Both the position numbers and the translations under genes were made by a program. A stretch of DNA of 64,000 bases from Dasypus novemcinctus (lineage: Eukaryota; Chordata; Mammalia; Cingulata; Dasypodidae). Every line of letters begins with the position of its first letter. The first letter of the stretch is position 1. The stretch covers positions 115,127,263 through 115,191,262 of the forward strand of contig NC_080677.1 in assembly GCF_030445035.2 (NCBI RefSeq). The letters run 5' to 3'. Of the stretch, positions 1 to 11,968 are shown piece by piece. The notes beneath the pieces are model-generated. The model was given only the letters and a program-made list of their open reading frames with translations. It was not told the DNA's origin and made no database searches.

Positions 1-32
1 TCCCCTCCTTCCCTCCTTGTTATTTGCTCATC

Positions 33-118
33 TTTTTTTTAGGAGGCACTGGGAACCAAACCCAGGACCTCCCATATGGGAGAGAGGTGCCCAATCACTT
101 GAGCCTCCTCTGCTCCCT
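33..118 (-). repeat. Truncated DAS-type SINE
   Basis: On the minus strand this reads as the tRNA-like head of the xenarthran SINE: a 'ggctcaagtgattgggc' A-box region and a 'ccatatgggaggtcctgggtt' B-box region, ending in 'gtgcctcct' and an A-rich tail (the T run at 33-40). Only the head of about 80 bp is present. It abuts the antisense L1 sequence. Confidence 0.75.
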
Positions 119-1760
119 GAAAATTTTTGCATCTGTGTTCATTAGAGAGATTGGCCTGTAATTTTCTTTTCTTATAGTTCTTTATCTGGCATGATATTAG
201 GGTGATGCTGGTTTCATTAAATGTGTTGGTTAATTTTTCCTCCTTTTCAATTTTTTGGAAGAGTTTAAACAGGATTGGTTTTAATTCTTCTTGAAATGTT
301 TGGTAGAATGCACCTGTGAATCTGGTCCTGGACTTTTCTTTTTTGGAACGTTTTTGATGGCTGATTCAATTTCTCTTCACTTGTGATTCTTTTGTTGATT
401 TCCTTTATTTCTAGTAGAGTCAATGTAGGTTTTGTGCATTTCTAGGAATTTTCCCATTTTATCTAGGTCATCTAGTTTGTTGGATACAGTTTCTCATAAT
501 ATCCTTTTATGACTCTTTTTATTTCTGTGGGGTCAGTTGTAATGTCACACTTTATTCCTGATTTTATTTATTTGTATCTTCTCTCTCTCTCTCTCTCTGT
601 TAGTCTTGCTAAGGATTTGTCAATTTTATTGATTTTCTCAAAGAACCAGCTTTTGGTTTTGTAGATTTTCTCTATTTTTTTGTTCTCAATTTCATCTACT
701 TTTGCTCTAATCTTTATTATTTCTTTCTTTCTGCTTGCTTTGGGGTTGGTTTGCTGTGTTTTCTAATTCCTCCAGTTGTTCAGAACTGTCTTTGATTTTA
801 GTTCTTTCTTCTCTTTTAATGAAGGCATTCGGGGCTATAAATTTTCCTCTCAGCACTGCCTTTGCTTTATCCCGTAAGTTTTGATAAATTGTGTTCTTGT
901 TTTCATTCATCTTGAGATATCTATGATTTTTCTTGCAATTTCTTCTTTGACCCACTGGTTGCATAGCCTCCATAGATTTGCAAAATTTCTCCTTTCCCAC
1001 CTATTATTGGTTTCAAGTTTTGTTCCATTATGATCAGGGAAGGTGCTTTGTATAATTTCAATCTTCTTAAATTTATTGAGAGCTGTGCTGTGGCCCAACA
1101 TGTGGTCTATCCTGGAGAAATATTTGGGGTGAAATGTTCTGTGTCTGTCAGGTCAAGCTTATTTATAATATTCTTCAATTTCTCTGTTTCCTTGTTGATC
1201 TTCTATCTAGTTGTTTTATCTATTGATGTATGTAGCATGTTGAACTTAGAGACATCTGTTTCTCCTTTCCATTTTGTCAGAGTTTGCCTCATGTATTTTG
1301 GGGAACTCTGGCTAGATGCATAGGTATTTAAGACTATTACCATGTCCTGGAGGGTTATCCCTTTTATTAATATATAATGGCTTTCTGCATCTCTTATCAC
1401 TTTTTTGCATTTAAAGTCTGTTTTGTCTGACACCAGCATAGCTACTCCTGCTCTCTTTTGGTTACTATTTGCATGAAATATCTTTTTCCAACCTTTAACT
1501 TTCAGTCTCTTTCATCCTTTGGTCTAAAGTGAGTTTCTTGCAGATAGCATATGGATAGCTCATGTCTTCTTATTCATTCTGTCAACCTATGTCTTTTGAT
1601 TGGGGACTTTAATCCATTAATATTCAACATTATTATTGTAAAGGCATTACTTTCTTCAACCATTTTATCCTTTGGCTTTCATATGTTATTCTTATTTTTG
1701 CCCATCTTTTTATCTTTTTGGTTACCCTTTCTAATAGTATTCACATCTACACTCCTCCAA
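119..1760 (-). pseudogene. L1 ORF2 N-terminal fragment (endonuclease to start of reverse transcriptase)
   Basis: The intact protein combines an apurinic-type endonuclease with a reverse transcriptase that performs target-primed reverse transcription in the nucleus. Translating the minus strand gives broken frames with clear L1 ORF2 signatures. Around 1203-1439 there is 'DFKCKK...ESHYILIKG', an endonuclease mid-region. Around 907-1101 there is 'KKIEIIQSTFPDHNGTKLE', which holds the His of the endonuclease SDH motif. Around 707-1000 there is 'MNENKNTIYQNLRDKAKAV' followed by 'LRGKFIAPNA'. Near 119-260 the sequence encodes the region before RT motif 1 (an '[11 protein letters not shown]'-like reading). 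The catalytic RT core lies beyond the element's truncation point at 119. Stops and frameshifts are frequent, so it cannot make a working enzyme. Confidence 0.85.
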
Positions 1761-2348
1761 GCTTCTCTCTTTCTTCTCTTCTTTTCTGGCTGCAGAATTC
1801 CCTTTAGTGTTCCCTGCAGGGCTGGATTCTTTTTATGAACTCTCTTTGTTTCTGTTTATCTGTGAATATTTTAAACTCACTGTCATATTTGAAGGGAAGT
1901 TTTGCTGGATTAAGAATTCTAGGCTGGCAGTTTTTCTCTTTCAGTACCTTAATTATATCATGCCACTGCCTTTTCACCTCCATGGTTTCTGAAGAGAAAT
2001 CTGCACTAAATCTTACTGGATGTCCCTGGATGTGATATTTTGCTTTTCCCTTGCTGCTTTCAGAATTTTCTCTTTATCTTTGGCATTTGGCACTCTGTAT
2101 ATTATATTATCTTGGGGTAGGTCTATTTGGATTTATTCTAATTAGAGTACACTCTGCTTCCTGGACACATATAAAAGACAAAATGTCATAAAAGACAAAA
2201 TGTCTTTCATGAGAGTTGGGAAATTTTCAGCTATTATTTTATCTCAAATACTTCTGGCCCCTTTTTCCTTCTCATCTCCTTCTGGAACTCCCATAACACA
2301 TACATTGGTGTACTTTGTGTTATCATTCATCTCCCTGAGCCCTTTTAT

Positions 2349-2802
2349 TAAAAAAAAAAATATTTATTTATTTATTCGCTCACCCCCACTCCCATTGCCT
2401 GCCCCCTGTGTCCAATCACTGTGCATTCATATGTGTCTGCTTATCTTCTCCTCATGGGGAAACAATCCTGGGACTTTCTGGAGTGGGAGAGAGGTACTCA
2501 ATCTCTTGTGCCACTTCAGCTCCCTGGTCTGCTGGGTCTCTTATTGTCTCTTCTCTGTGTCTCTTTTTGTTGTGTCATATTGCTGCACCAGCTCTCAGCT
2601 TGGGTCAGGTTGTTGTGTGGGCCAGCACTCCTGCATGGGCTAGCACTCCATTCAGGCCAGCTCACCGTGTAGGCCAGCATTCTGCTTGGGCTGCTTGCCA
2701 TGCGGGCCAGCTTACCTTCACCAGGAGGCCATGGGAAGTGGACTCTGGATCTCCCATATGGTAGATGGGAGCCCAATTGCTTGAGCCACATCTGCTTCCT
2801 TC
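2349..2802 (-). repeat. DAS-type SINE inserted in L1
   Basis: A full-length SINE of about 450 bp in minus orientation. The tRNA-like 5' head lies at about 2720-2802 and the A-rich tail appears as T-rich/ATTT repeats at 2349-2374. Imperfect flanks 'ccctgagcccttt' (left) and 'ccctgagtcctt' (right) form the likely TSD, and the L1 sequence continues across the insertion. Its body resembles the copy at 8.3 kb more than those at 3.5, 13.3 and 39.2 kb, so two SINE subfamilies are present. Confidence 0.85.
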
Positions 2803-2945
2803 CCTGAGTCCTTGCTCAATTTTTTCCATTTTCTTCTCTCTCTCTCTCATTCTTTCTTTTCTATTTCAGTTGTTCTTTCCTCTATGTCACTGATTCTTTC
2901 TTCCTTGATTTCAAATCTGCTGTCATGTACCTCTATTGTATTTTT

Positions 2946-3916
2946 TCTCCAGATAGCAGGTCAGCTTTATTTTATTTATTTTATTGGTCATTTGTGAACC
3001 AGGGGATGAAATTTAATATACAAGAGAGGCCACCATAACCAATTTTCTCTTGAGTTCTACAAGACAAACTGGACCTTGTTTGGCAGATTTTTATCTTTCT
3101 TACATCAGAATTTATATTCCCCTTTAGGACCTCTGCACTTTGTACTTGACAGCAACTCTTGCTTTGGTGAGACTTTGTCCTTTCCAAGGTCCCATTTCTC
3201 TGTTTTCTAATGAGTTTTCTCTCTCTATTTGTGACCTCATCTCACAGATATTTGTTTCTCTTCAGACACTGTATTACTTATTCCCAGGTCTTCTCTGGAA
3301 CTTCCAAAAGATAATTTACATGTTGATTTACATAGGGCTCCTGTCCTGATACTTGAGAGGATTCTGATAGTAACTATAATTTTGGTTTTTTCCCTTTTAT
3401 TATTCTGATTACAGTCATGAAAATATTGACCCAGCATATCCATTCATCTTCACTTTACTATGTACTCATTGGTTCCAAGAAACAGAAAGCCACTCAAAGC
3501 AGCTCTAATGTATTTTTTTATAGTTTTTTTAAAAGATTTTTTAAAAATTTATTTCTCTCTCCTTCCCCTCCCCCCCCCCCCCCCCGAGTTGTCTGTTCTC
3601 TGTCCACTCACTGTGTGTTCTTCTGTGACTGCTTCTATCTTTATCAGTGGCACTGGGAATCTGGATTTCTTTTTGTTGCATCATCTTGTTGTGTCAGCTC
3701 TGTGTGTGTGTGGTGCCATTCTTGGGCAGGCTGCACTTTCTTTTGCGCTGGATGGCTTTCCTTACAGGGTGCACTCCTACACATGCCACAGCACTCCTTG
3801 TATGCATCAGCACTGCACATGGGCCAACTCCACATGGGTCAAGGAGGCCTGTGGTTTGAACTGCAGACCTCCCATGTGGTAGGCAGATGCCCTATCCATT
3901 GCGCCAAGTCCACATC
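2946..3916 (-). mobile_element. SINE-led polyadenylated retrocopy (probable 3' transduction)
   Basis: The 971-bp insert is bounded by a 16-bp direct repeat, 'cctctattgtattttt', at 2930-2945 and 3917-3932; one copy belongs to the underlying L1. On the minus strand it begins with the 5' end of a DAS-SINE, runs through the SINE, then continues for about 570 bp of unrelated sequence. It ends with repeated AATAAA signals (about 2968-2990), a gap of about 20 nt, and a short A run before the TSD. This is the structure of a reverse-transcribed polyadenylated RNA whose 5' end coincides with the SINE start. The downstream 570 bp is not recognised. Confidence 0.65.
3525..3916 (-). repeat. DAS-type SINE within the retrocopy
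   Basis: A full-length SINE. Minus-strand 5' head at about 3916-3850 ('gacttggcgcaatggatag', then 'cacatgggaggtc'), body through 3600, and a C-rich stretch with a long C run at 3566-3586 before the A-rich tail. It forms the 5' part of the 2946-3916 insert. Confidence 0.85.
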
Positions 3917-4308
3917 CCTCTATTGTATTTTTAGTCTCACTTATTGTCTTTCATTCCATAAGCTCTGCTATTTTTCCATTCAGGATTTCAAAAATTTTCT
4001 TTGTGCTCACCAACTTTCTTCTAATGTCTTTCATTTCTTAAGCCATGTTGTTCTTCAATTCCATGATTCAATTCAGGAGATTTGCATGACCCTTATTGAT
4101 CAGCTGTTGCAAGTCCTGTGTCTTGTCTGGAGCTTTGATTTGTTCCTTTGCCTGAGTTACATCTTCCTTTTTCTTAGTATTGCTTGTTATTTTAATTTTT
4201 TGCTAATATCTAGGCAAATGATTCTGATGCTGAATTTGTTCTGATGTTCAGTTTCTCTCTCTTGCCTAAGGATTTACTGGTAAGTAGCTGTGTGTTACCA
4301 TTGTTCTT

Positions 4309-4928
4309 TTTTATTTTATTATTTTATTTTTAAAGAAGTTCTAGGTGACATACATGTTTATAAAAAAATATAAGGAATTCCCATATGTCCCACCCCCACA
4401 CACACACTTTCCCAAATTTACATATTTCATTAGTTTGGTACATTTATTACAACTGATGACCACATATTGAAGCATTGCTACTAACTGTGGACTATAGTTT
4501 ACATTATAGTTTACACTCTGCCCTGCACAATAATATAGGTCATGACAAAATGTATAACGGCCTGTATCTGTCACTGCAATGTTATGCAGAACAATCCCAA
4601 TGTCCCAAAAATGCCCCCATGTTTTACCTATTCTTCCCTCTCATTCCCCTCAAAACCTCTGGTGGCCACTGCCTTTATATCAATGATACAAGTTTTTCCA
4701 TTGCTAGAATAATAGTAAGTCTATAATAAAATAATAAAATAAGTCTACTTTAGTCCATTGTTCCTTCCCCAAATTTGAGGATTTGGGGATAGTGATGCCC
4801 ATTTTGTTTCTAATTGAGAGGGGGCTTAGATCCCATGTGGCAGATGAATGGAACTACCTTGCTTGCAGTTGCAGGCACTCTGTGTTCCTTGGGTAGGGCA
4901 CCGTCCATCATCATCTCCTTGTTAGTTG
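4309..4928 (-). mobile_element. 5'-truncated L1-type 3' tail insertion
   Basis: A 620-bp segment with A/T-rich 3' end at left. It is homologous to the copy at 37.2-38.5 kb and is flanked by the near-identical repeats 'taccattgttcttt' (about 4296-4308) and 'taccactgttcttt' (4929-4942). It interrupts the older antisense L1 between ORF1 and the presumed 5' UTR. It shows about the divergence expected of a moderately old copy. Confidence 0.7.
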
Positions 4929-5830
4929 TACCACTGTTCTTTGACTCTTGGTTCAACTTGTTCTAGATATTTAGGATTTCCCCTATTTAATTGCTCAAAC
5001 CAGGGCTAAGATGCCACAGTAATGGGGTGCAGGCCAGTTTCCAAGGGCCTTGGAGCAGGTGGCAGTAAAGGCACCCACTTGCCTCTTTTATTTATTTTTA
5101 TTTTTTCCTTTTCATGCACTTCTCTGGTCTGGCCAGCAGATGGGGCCCTTAAGCAGACCGCTCAGTTCAGACGCCGGGGTGCTAGGGGTTTATATTCAGA
5201 GTAACTTCTGGGGTGGGTAGGTGGGTGGTGCAGAAGCCATGTCCTCAGGGCTGGCCAGGCCTCACAAATAAACTTACTCAGAAACTGTTCACCTTTTGTA
5301 TGCTGCACCCTCCCTCCCTCTGCCTCCTCAGCAACCAGCCCAGGGTAGTAGGGAGGGTGTTTAAGAAAGCTAATTGTTTTTAGCTCCCTGTGGGCTCTCA
5401 GTGCAAACAATGTTGCTGTCCCACCTGGCTTAAGACCTCTCAAATGCAGCAGAGCAAGTTTGCTGGCCAAAATATGAATTTGTTGTAGGCTTTGTCCCTC
5501 TCTCTCCCCTTTCTTTGGGAAGAGGACTTCTGCAACCCCCTTAGTCCACAGCCACTGCAGTCCACAGCCACTGGCAGTCTGCAGACTGTTATTTGCTCTG
5601 ATAGGCACCCACTGTTGCATTTGCAACTCTACAAAAGGGATTTTTCAGCCTGCTAAGATGTATTTCCTTCACCCCTCTCTCCTCTGGATGGTATCTCACC
5701 TTCTTCTGGTGTCCTGAGCCCCAGAACAACCCTCCAAACCGTCTCCACCTACCTCTAGCTACTTTTTCTGGGAGAGAAGTGATCCCTCCACCTTTCTAAT
5801 TCTCCATCTTCCTGGAAGTCTGGACCCTCC

Positions 5831-6837
5831 TTTTTTCATTATTTGTCCCATAGGATCGTCAACCCCAGACACCAGTCTGTTCACACAGGAACACAGCCTC
5901 TAGCCATAGGATTAAAATCACCAGGTGTGTAGAGCAGGTTAGGGAATGTCTTGCCAATAGTCTCACCTTCATGACTTCATCTGTTGACTGCCTCACTCTC
6001 TAAGGCCTTTGCTCCTGACCATGGAAATCCCCTGCCTCCTGAAAATGGGCTTGACCCTGTGGCTCCTAATTCAGTGGCTGGTGCTGGAACTTGGCAGCGG
6101 TGGAGATTTCTCTCTATTTCTACCCCTGCTTAATCAGCTGGGGTCTGCTGATGTCTCTACTGGGCGATGACATTTATTTCTGTGTACAAAGGATGTCATA
6201 TTTGCTTTTTAATGTTACATTACAGGCTAAAAATCCTCTGTAAATTGGTACATTTAAATAGACTGTCCTTGCTGTGATGCAAGAAAAGCTGAATTTAAAA
6301 ACAGCTTGTTGACTGCTTTCCTTGCCAATGAAGATACTTTCACTTTCTCATTTACTTCCTCTGCCTCCAATAAAGATCTTCATCAACCTCAGAAGACATG
6401 AATGGAACACCAATCCAGCTGAATTTAGTTGTCTCTAGTGTGGGGAAAAAGCTGATCTCTCATAGATTTTTCCCTTTGATTTGTCTTTCATCAGTCCTCT
6501 TCTACATTGTCATCATGCTTCTCCAAGTTCATCAGCTTTTACATGGATTCCTGTGAACAGCTGGTCTCCCTGACTGCATCCTATCTTCCATCCTATGCAA
6601 TAAGCCTGCATCTGAACAAGCTTTGCTAAGATGGCTTTCATCTCCTCTAACACCCTATTTCTTGCTACTTCATGTTGGAACTCAAGGACTATATCTGACC
6701 CCCAAACTTGCTCCTTTCCCTACCACCTCCCACCCTGAAAAGGCTTCTCCATGCTCTTCAGGCATGTCTTCTAACCATCTCACTAATGCACATGCTCCCT
6801 TTCCTTCCATAAATCTGTTCGTTTTCTTCTTGTCTAC
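5831..6837. other. No gene or recognised repeat
   Basis: About 1 kb of unique-looking sequence. Reading frames are short and unlike known families. I see no RNA gene or regulatory motif worth naming. Confidence 0.5.
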
Positions 6838-7247
6838 TGGTTTATTAGTTTTCTAGGGTTGCTGCAACAAAGTACCATAAACTGCATGTCTTAAAACAAC
6901 AGAAACTTATTGTTTCACAGTTCTGGAGCCTCGAAGTCTGAAATCAAGATGTCTGCATGGTCATGCTTCCTTTGAAGTCCATAGGGAAGACTGTTCCATG
7001 TGCCTTCTAGCTTCTAGTGGTTTTCTGGCAAAACATGCCATTCTCCCCTCTTTCTCTCCCCTACTGACAATGTCCAACTTTCTTCTTATAAGGAAGAATA
7101 TTGGATTATGGTCCGCCCTAATGCAACTTGGCCTCATCTTAGCTGATAACATTTTCAAAGACCCTATTTCCAAACAGTCTCACATTTATGAGACTAGGAA
7201 TTAAGACGTGAACATATCTTTTCAGGAAATAAAATTCCATCATTAAC
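6838..7247 (+). repeat. MLT1-type solo LTR (ERVL-MaLR)
   Basis: Characteristic MaLR LTR phrases occur in the right order: 'ttctagggttgctgcaacaa', 'cttattgtttcacagttctg', 'cttataaggaagaata', 'caaagaccctatttcc', and a 3' 'gaacatatctttt'. It is old and diverged, with no internal sequence, so it is a solo LTR. Confidence 0.8.
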
Positions 7248-7304
7248 TCATGGCATGCCCTCCTTTCCCAATTCTTTTGAAGTATTACCATACCACATTA
7301 CTTA

Positions 7305-7645
7305 GTCAAGGGGTTCTCAAACTCTGCTGTGTATTGGAATCACTTTGAGAGCTTTAAGAAATCCCAAATGCCCATTTTGACCCCCTATACCAATGCTATG
7401 AGTCTCTGGGATCGGGTCTAAGCATCAGTATTTTTTTTACAAGCTCTTGGTGATTCAATGTATAACTAAGCTTGATGATCAGTGACTTAGTCTTCTATAT
7501 TATGCTAACACTTCTCAAGCTTTAATATGGACACAAGACAACAGGGATGCTGCAGGTGTCTGAGGGACTACATTTCTAGCATGCTCCCAGGTGATATCAA
7601 TTCTGCTTGTCCAGGGATCATACTTTGAATAGCAAAGTATTACAC
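7305..7645 (+). repeat. Two MER5A-like hAT MITE fragments
   Basis: About 7305-7492 begins 'ggttctcaaactctgctg' and includes 'ggaatcactttgagagc'. About 7500-7645 includes 'cccaggtgatatcaattctg' and 'gggatcatactttgaatag'. Both match the usual order of MER5A, a short non-autonomous hAT-Charlie element. They are diverged and adjacent, so they could be one element plus an unrelated neighbour. Confidence 0.6.
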
Positions 7646-8257
7646 AACTTATAACTCTTTATACTTACATTGGCTGACAAAAGATTTAATCTCATTTATG
7701 GGAAATAAATGGAAAAATTAGCAGTTAATTTTATCTCCCTCACCCCAACATGCTCACAAGGGGCTGTGGACAGCTCTAAAAGATGACAAAGACATGCCAA
7801 ACAGTGATGGTGAGATAGTGAGATGAGAAAACCTGGGAGTACACAGGAAAACCTACCACATGGGGCAGATGGTGACAGATGTCCTGTTCTTTCCTACCCT
7901 ATACATAGTTATAGATACAGGCATCCAGGAGGACTGATGAGTTTAGCAAGCTTGGGGACTTTGTCCTGTGGCTTTTAAGGTGTATTTAGGAAAGGTTAGG
8001 TTTTTGATTTAAGGAAACTTGGGTTTTGGGTACAACTTCTTGCCCTTCCTCTTGTGTTATTTGGGCTGAGGGTGTGCTTTCGACTTGAAAAGGTCTATAA
8101 TTTTAGAAACAGTAGAGTGAAGATGCCAAGCACTTTAACTTTGCATTCAGGCCACCCAATGAGCTTAGCCAGTGCTATTACATAATTCCTGGGGTAACAT
8201 TAGAATGGAGCCTAACATGGATGCCAGCCCCTGGAGTTGTGCAATACAGGGGCGGTG
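7646..8257. other. No gene or recognised repeat
   Basis: Unique-looking sequence with no supported coding frame. Confidence 0.45.
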
Positions 8258-8753
8258 ACTTAGGCTCTTTTTTTAAAAAATATTTATTTATTTACTTTCC
8301 CCCCTTCCCACCACCCTTCTTCCTCCCCCAACCCTGCTGTTTTTGCTGTCTGTATCCATTTGCTGTGTGATCTTCTGTATCTGTTTCTCTTTGGGTCTTC
8401 TCATTTTTTTCTCTTCTAGGATTCACTGGGATTCTATCCTGGGGATCTCTGATGTGGAGAGAGGTACCTGTGAGCTGTGCCTCCTCAGTTCCTGGTTTCT
8501 GCTGTGCTTCACCTTGACTCTTCCCTTCATCTCTTTTGTTGCATTATTGTCTTGCTGCATGACTCACTTGTGCAGCTAGCTGTGTGGGCACTCAACCTGC
8601 CACGTGGGCACTGGTTCACCATGCAGGCACTGACTCGCCACACAGACACGCTTTCTCTTCTTCTTTTTCACCAGAAGGCCCCAGGGATTGAACCCAGGTC
8701 CTCCCATATGGTAGGTGGAAGCCCCATCACTTGAACCACATCTGCTTCCTAAC
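8258..8753 (-). repeat. DAS-type SINE
   Basis: A full-length copy of about 490 bp in minus orientation. The head at 8690-8753 carries 'ccatatgggaggacctggg'. The tail at left has ATTT repeats. Approximate TSDs are 'acttaggctctttttttaaa' at left and 'acttgggctctttatttaaa' at right. It belongs to the same subfamily as the copy at 2.3 kb. Confidence 0.85.
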
Positions 8754-8761
8754 TTGGGCTC

Positions 8762-8900
8762 TTTATTTAAATTTTTGAGTTGTGGTTTCTTCATCTATAA
8801 GATGTGGATAATAATATCTACCTGCCAGGGCTATTTATGTGATTAAATGAGATAAAGCATATAAAATCCTTAGCACTGAAAGATGTGTACAGGAAGTTCC
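8762..8900 (+). repeat. MIR SINE fragment
   Basis: Contains the MIR 3' half: 'tttcttcatctataagatg', 'gataataatatctacctgcc', 'gattaaatgagataaagcat', 'aaaatccttagcactg'. It is split from any 5' part by the DAS-SINE. Confidence 0.75.
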
Positions 8901-11900
8901 TCTTAAATAATTGCATTCATTATCACTATCATTATCCTTTCCAGTATTTTATTTATAGGTCCAGGGCAGGGCCCGGAAGCCTATGAGCACAATGCCAGCA
9001 CAGGGCTTGCTACAGAGGTCTTGGCAGAGTCATAAAGGGACTTTAAAGGTTTTTTGCTTGGCTGAACAGCCACATATGCAAAGACAGAGGAGTCAGGCAT
9101 TTCATGCAGCTGCTTGCTTGGTTTCCCTTGCACTCTGGTCCACATTATAGCTTTTGTGGGCTCACTGCAGGTTTGCCTTCATGGGCCAATTCCTCTATAA
9201 AAAATTATATTTTATGCCTGTATTAGTATAAAGACAAACATAATCCAGTTGGATTACATTCATATTTTTCTAGCCCACTGTGCTTATGGCCTAAGCCAGC
9301 CCAGCTGGTGCTGGCCCTCTCAGCATGTGCCCCCAAAGCCCCACATCAGGCTTAATTTTACGTGTGAGGATCTTTCCTCCTAACTAGGTTACAATTGCCT
9401 CAAGAGCAGAAATTTTCTGAATCCTTCATAGCACCAAGCACAAGGCAGAGCACTAGGACCCACTTAGCTTATTTTAAAAATTATAACATCAATTTGTTTT
9501 TGTTGTTATAATTGTTAGGTGGCTCCTCCTGAACCTGCAGGAACCTGTTTGCCTGTGGCTTACATAGACATTGTCAGACTGAGACAGGCCTCTCAAGGAC
9601 TCTGCTCCACAGCCCTTGAGAAATTGGCCACAGTAGCTTCCTAACGCTGACAGTTGCATGTCACTGAGACCAGCAGGTTGAAATAACAGTGGGGTACATG
9701 ACTCTCTCTGCCTACTCAAAACTTCAATCCTGCAATCCAGAGAGTCCTATTAAAGAGGACCCTAAAACTGCCAGATGGGAGGCCAAGCCTAACGCCCACC
9801 TGTTCCCTGTTAGCACCAGCTGTCCTTAACCTACAAGAACGATTTCCTGCTCATTCCCTTTGAGCTGGAGACAGACTGGGTGAGCGCTGTCTGGGTATTG
9901 TTTCACAATTGTCACTCGCTGCTGCTCTTTCAAGAGATTTATCCAGTTGGGCAAAATGTGTGTACTTTGGGCAGAACCCAAAGGTAAGTGTTTGTTCCCA
10001 GGGTCACTCTGTCTACTTCAATGTTAGTATTTAGGGTGAGGTAAGAGGAAGATGATTTTGGGGAGATGTGTCCTTTGAAAACATCTCTGGGGCTAGTCTT
10101 ATTGAGCTCATAGGTAGGTAGATTGGTGGACTGCCTGGGAGTCAGTTTCCATTTGCTGGGGCTCTATCTCAGGCTTGGTTCTGCTGAGGGTATATTCTCA
10201 CAGCAGGAAAGTGACAGTTGAGTCAGAGATACATTGCAGAGGCTGAGGAGCGACATCTCCAAAATAGCCATTTACTGCTCCTTTTTGTATACTTGTTTTA
10301 ACATGTACCTTATTTATTCATATCATATTTATAATAAATTGTTTTTCTTCAGTTGTTCTTGATAATCTACTATATTATTTTTGAATTTCTTTTCTGCAAT
10401 TTGAGGGCTGCTGGAATGCTTAGCCATTGTTTCCAAAACTGCCCAGTGGCAGCAGATTGTAAAAGCTTGTGATAAATTCTTAGCTGGGAGATACAAACTC
10501 TTCTTATTAATTAGCCCAGGTCCTCTAAAAGTGGTTAGGATGTCCCTTGTGATATAGAGTGGAGGAAGGGTTATACAAACTAGGATTATGGCCTGGGAAG
10601 TAAGATAAGACTTAAAAATCCCACAGATGGTTTCAAAGAGATATCCCCAATTGTGTTTTAGGCAAAACTATTTGGGGATGGGCAACAGAGGAAAGAGTAT
10701 ATGATCCTGACTATTTTCAAAGAGATTCAAAGTCTTATGAGACCCAGACCAAAGAAATAATCACTCATTTAGGAATAAGGGCAATGGAAATACCAAGACT
10801 GTTTCTCCATTCTTCTGCTGCTTTTTAAATGCTGTCTGAATCCTGGCATAGAGGTGGTGGGTGAATTGGAGGAAAGAGTGTATTGGATATAGGAACAAGT
10901 ATATCTGTAGTCCCAGAGGTGAGGGAGAATGTAGTTTAGAATGACTGGCATGGTAAAAGAGACAGGTCATGGAGGTTTTCAGAAGCTGTGAGAAGGAATT
11001 TGGACCTTATACTTGGGGAAGACATTAGAGAACTTAATGCAGAAGAGTGAGAAGTATGTGCTGGACAGGAGCAGGGCCAATAGCATGGATTCTGGTAGTA
11101 GAGTAATGCAGCAACCCAGCAGAGGAATTCCAATACCAGACTTAGAAGTTTCGGGAGTAGGAGGCCAAACTGTTAGCTGTGTCAGGTAAGAGGGGTTGTT
11201 GTTGAAGATGTGATTTGGGGCTGGTGGAAGTGATGAGTTTGCATTGGAAATACTCAAGGGGCCTGTGGGACATTCAAGTGGCCACTGAATCTGGGGGGAA
11301 ACATAGATTTAGGAATTATAAGAAAATAAAGAGGAGTTGTTGAAGGATAGGAGTGGCTGAGGCCACTATGCTAGGTGACATGGAGCTGGAAGAGAAAAGG
11401 CACTATAATGGAACTCTCCAAAGAGCAGTATGTCAGGGATGGGCCCAAGGAAGAGGGACTCTTAGGAAACTGGAAAGGAGAGTCTTAGAGGTGGGGTCAA
11501 TTGGAGAACACAGGGTCACAGAAGCCAAGGGAAGTGAGAATTTAAAGAAAGAACCAGTCATTGGGAGTGTCAATGTTGGAGAGAATTCATTGTAGAACTT
11601 TCAGGTGTCTGACTTAGCAAAAAAAGAGATATTTACTCTCCACTTTTGTGAATTGATTTTTTCAACCAATAGATATTCCTGAACATCTTGCTCATTTGTG
11701 GCAGGCATTGCTCTTAATCTGGAGCTTACATTCTAGTAGAGGAGACAAGGTTGTTTCAGACAGTGACAAGAGCTAATAAGAAAATAAAACAGTGATGTGA
11801 CAGTACTTGATTGGTAGTGGATGAGGAGCTAATTTAGACTGGATGGACAGAGAAATCCTTTCTGAAGAGGTGATATTTGAGCTGAGCCTTCAATGATAAG

Positions 11901-11968
11901 GGGAAAAAATTGCAGAAAGATCCAGGAGGCAGTAAATTCCAGGTTGAGGGAGCAGCTTTTGCAAAGGC
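8901..11968. other. Unassigned DNA with weak ancient-repeat traces
   Basis: No gene is supported. About 9380-9450 has an L2-tail-like reading ('agcaccaagcacaaggcaga'). About 10930-11330 and 11700-11965 contain phrases such as 'gaagaggtgatatttgagct' that recur in old mammalian LINE-type repeats, but I cannot assign a family. The remaining frames are short and without recognisable domains. Confidence 0.4.

Larger units (their letters stand above)
119..5830 (-). mobile_element. 5' portion of an L1 LINE (antisense), broken up by later insertions
   Basis: The minus strand reads, from high to low coordinates, as probable L1 5' UTR (about 5830-4929), ORF1 region (about 4295-1800) and the N-terminal half of ORF2 (about 1760-119). 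The ORF2 part is the firmest: conceptual translations contain endonuclease- and linker-like stretches described in the ORF2 entry. The element is interrupted at 2349-2802 (SINE), 2946-3916 (retrocopy) and 4309-4928 (truncated L1 tail). Removing these leaves roughly the spacing expected for ORF1. No long intact frame remains, so it is dead. The 5' UTR assignment rests on position and on a 'aagatggagaattag' start-like motif near 5800 and is less certain. Confidence 0.75.

Noticed and set aside
2349..2802. Long cysteine-rich frames within SINEs
   Set aside because: These frames recur in each SINE copy because of shared sequence; they are not genes.
3417..4244. 275-codon plus-strand open frame
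   Set aside because: It is antisense to L1 ORF1 and runs through a SINE; Cys/Phe/Leu/Ser-rich reading typical of antisense repeat sequence.
5162..5626. 154-codon minus-strand open frame
   Set aside because: It falls in the presumed L1 5' UTR, has no domain and low-complexity composition; no evidence of a host gene.
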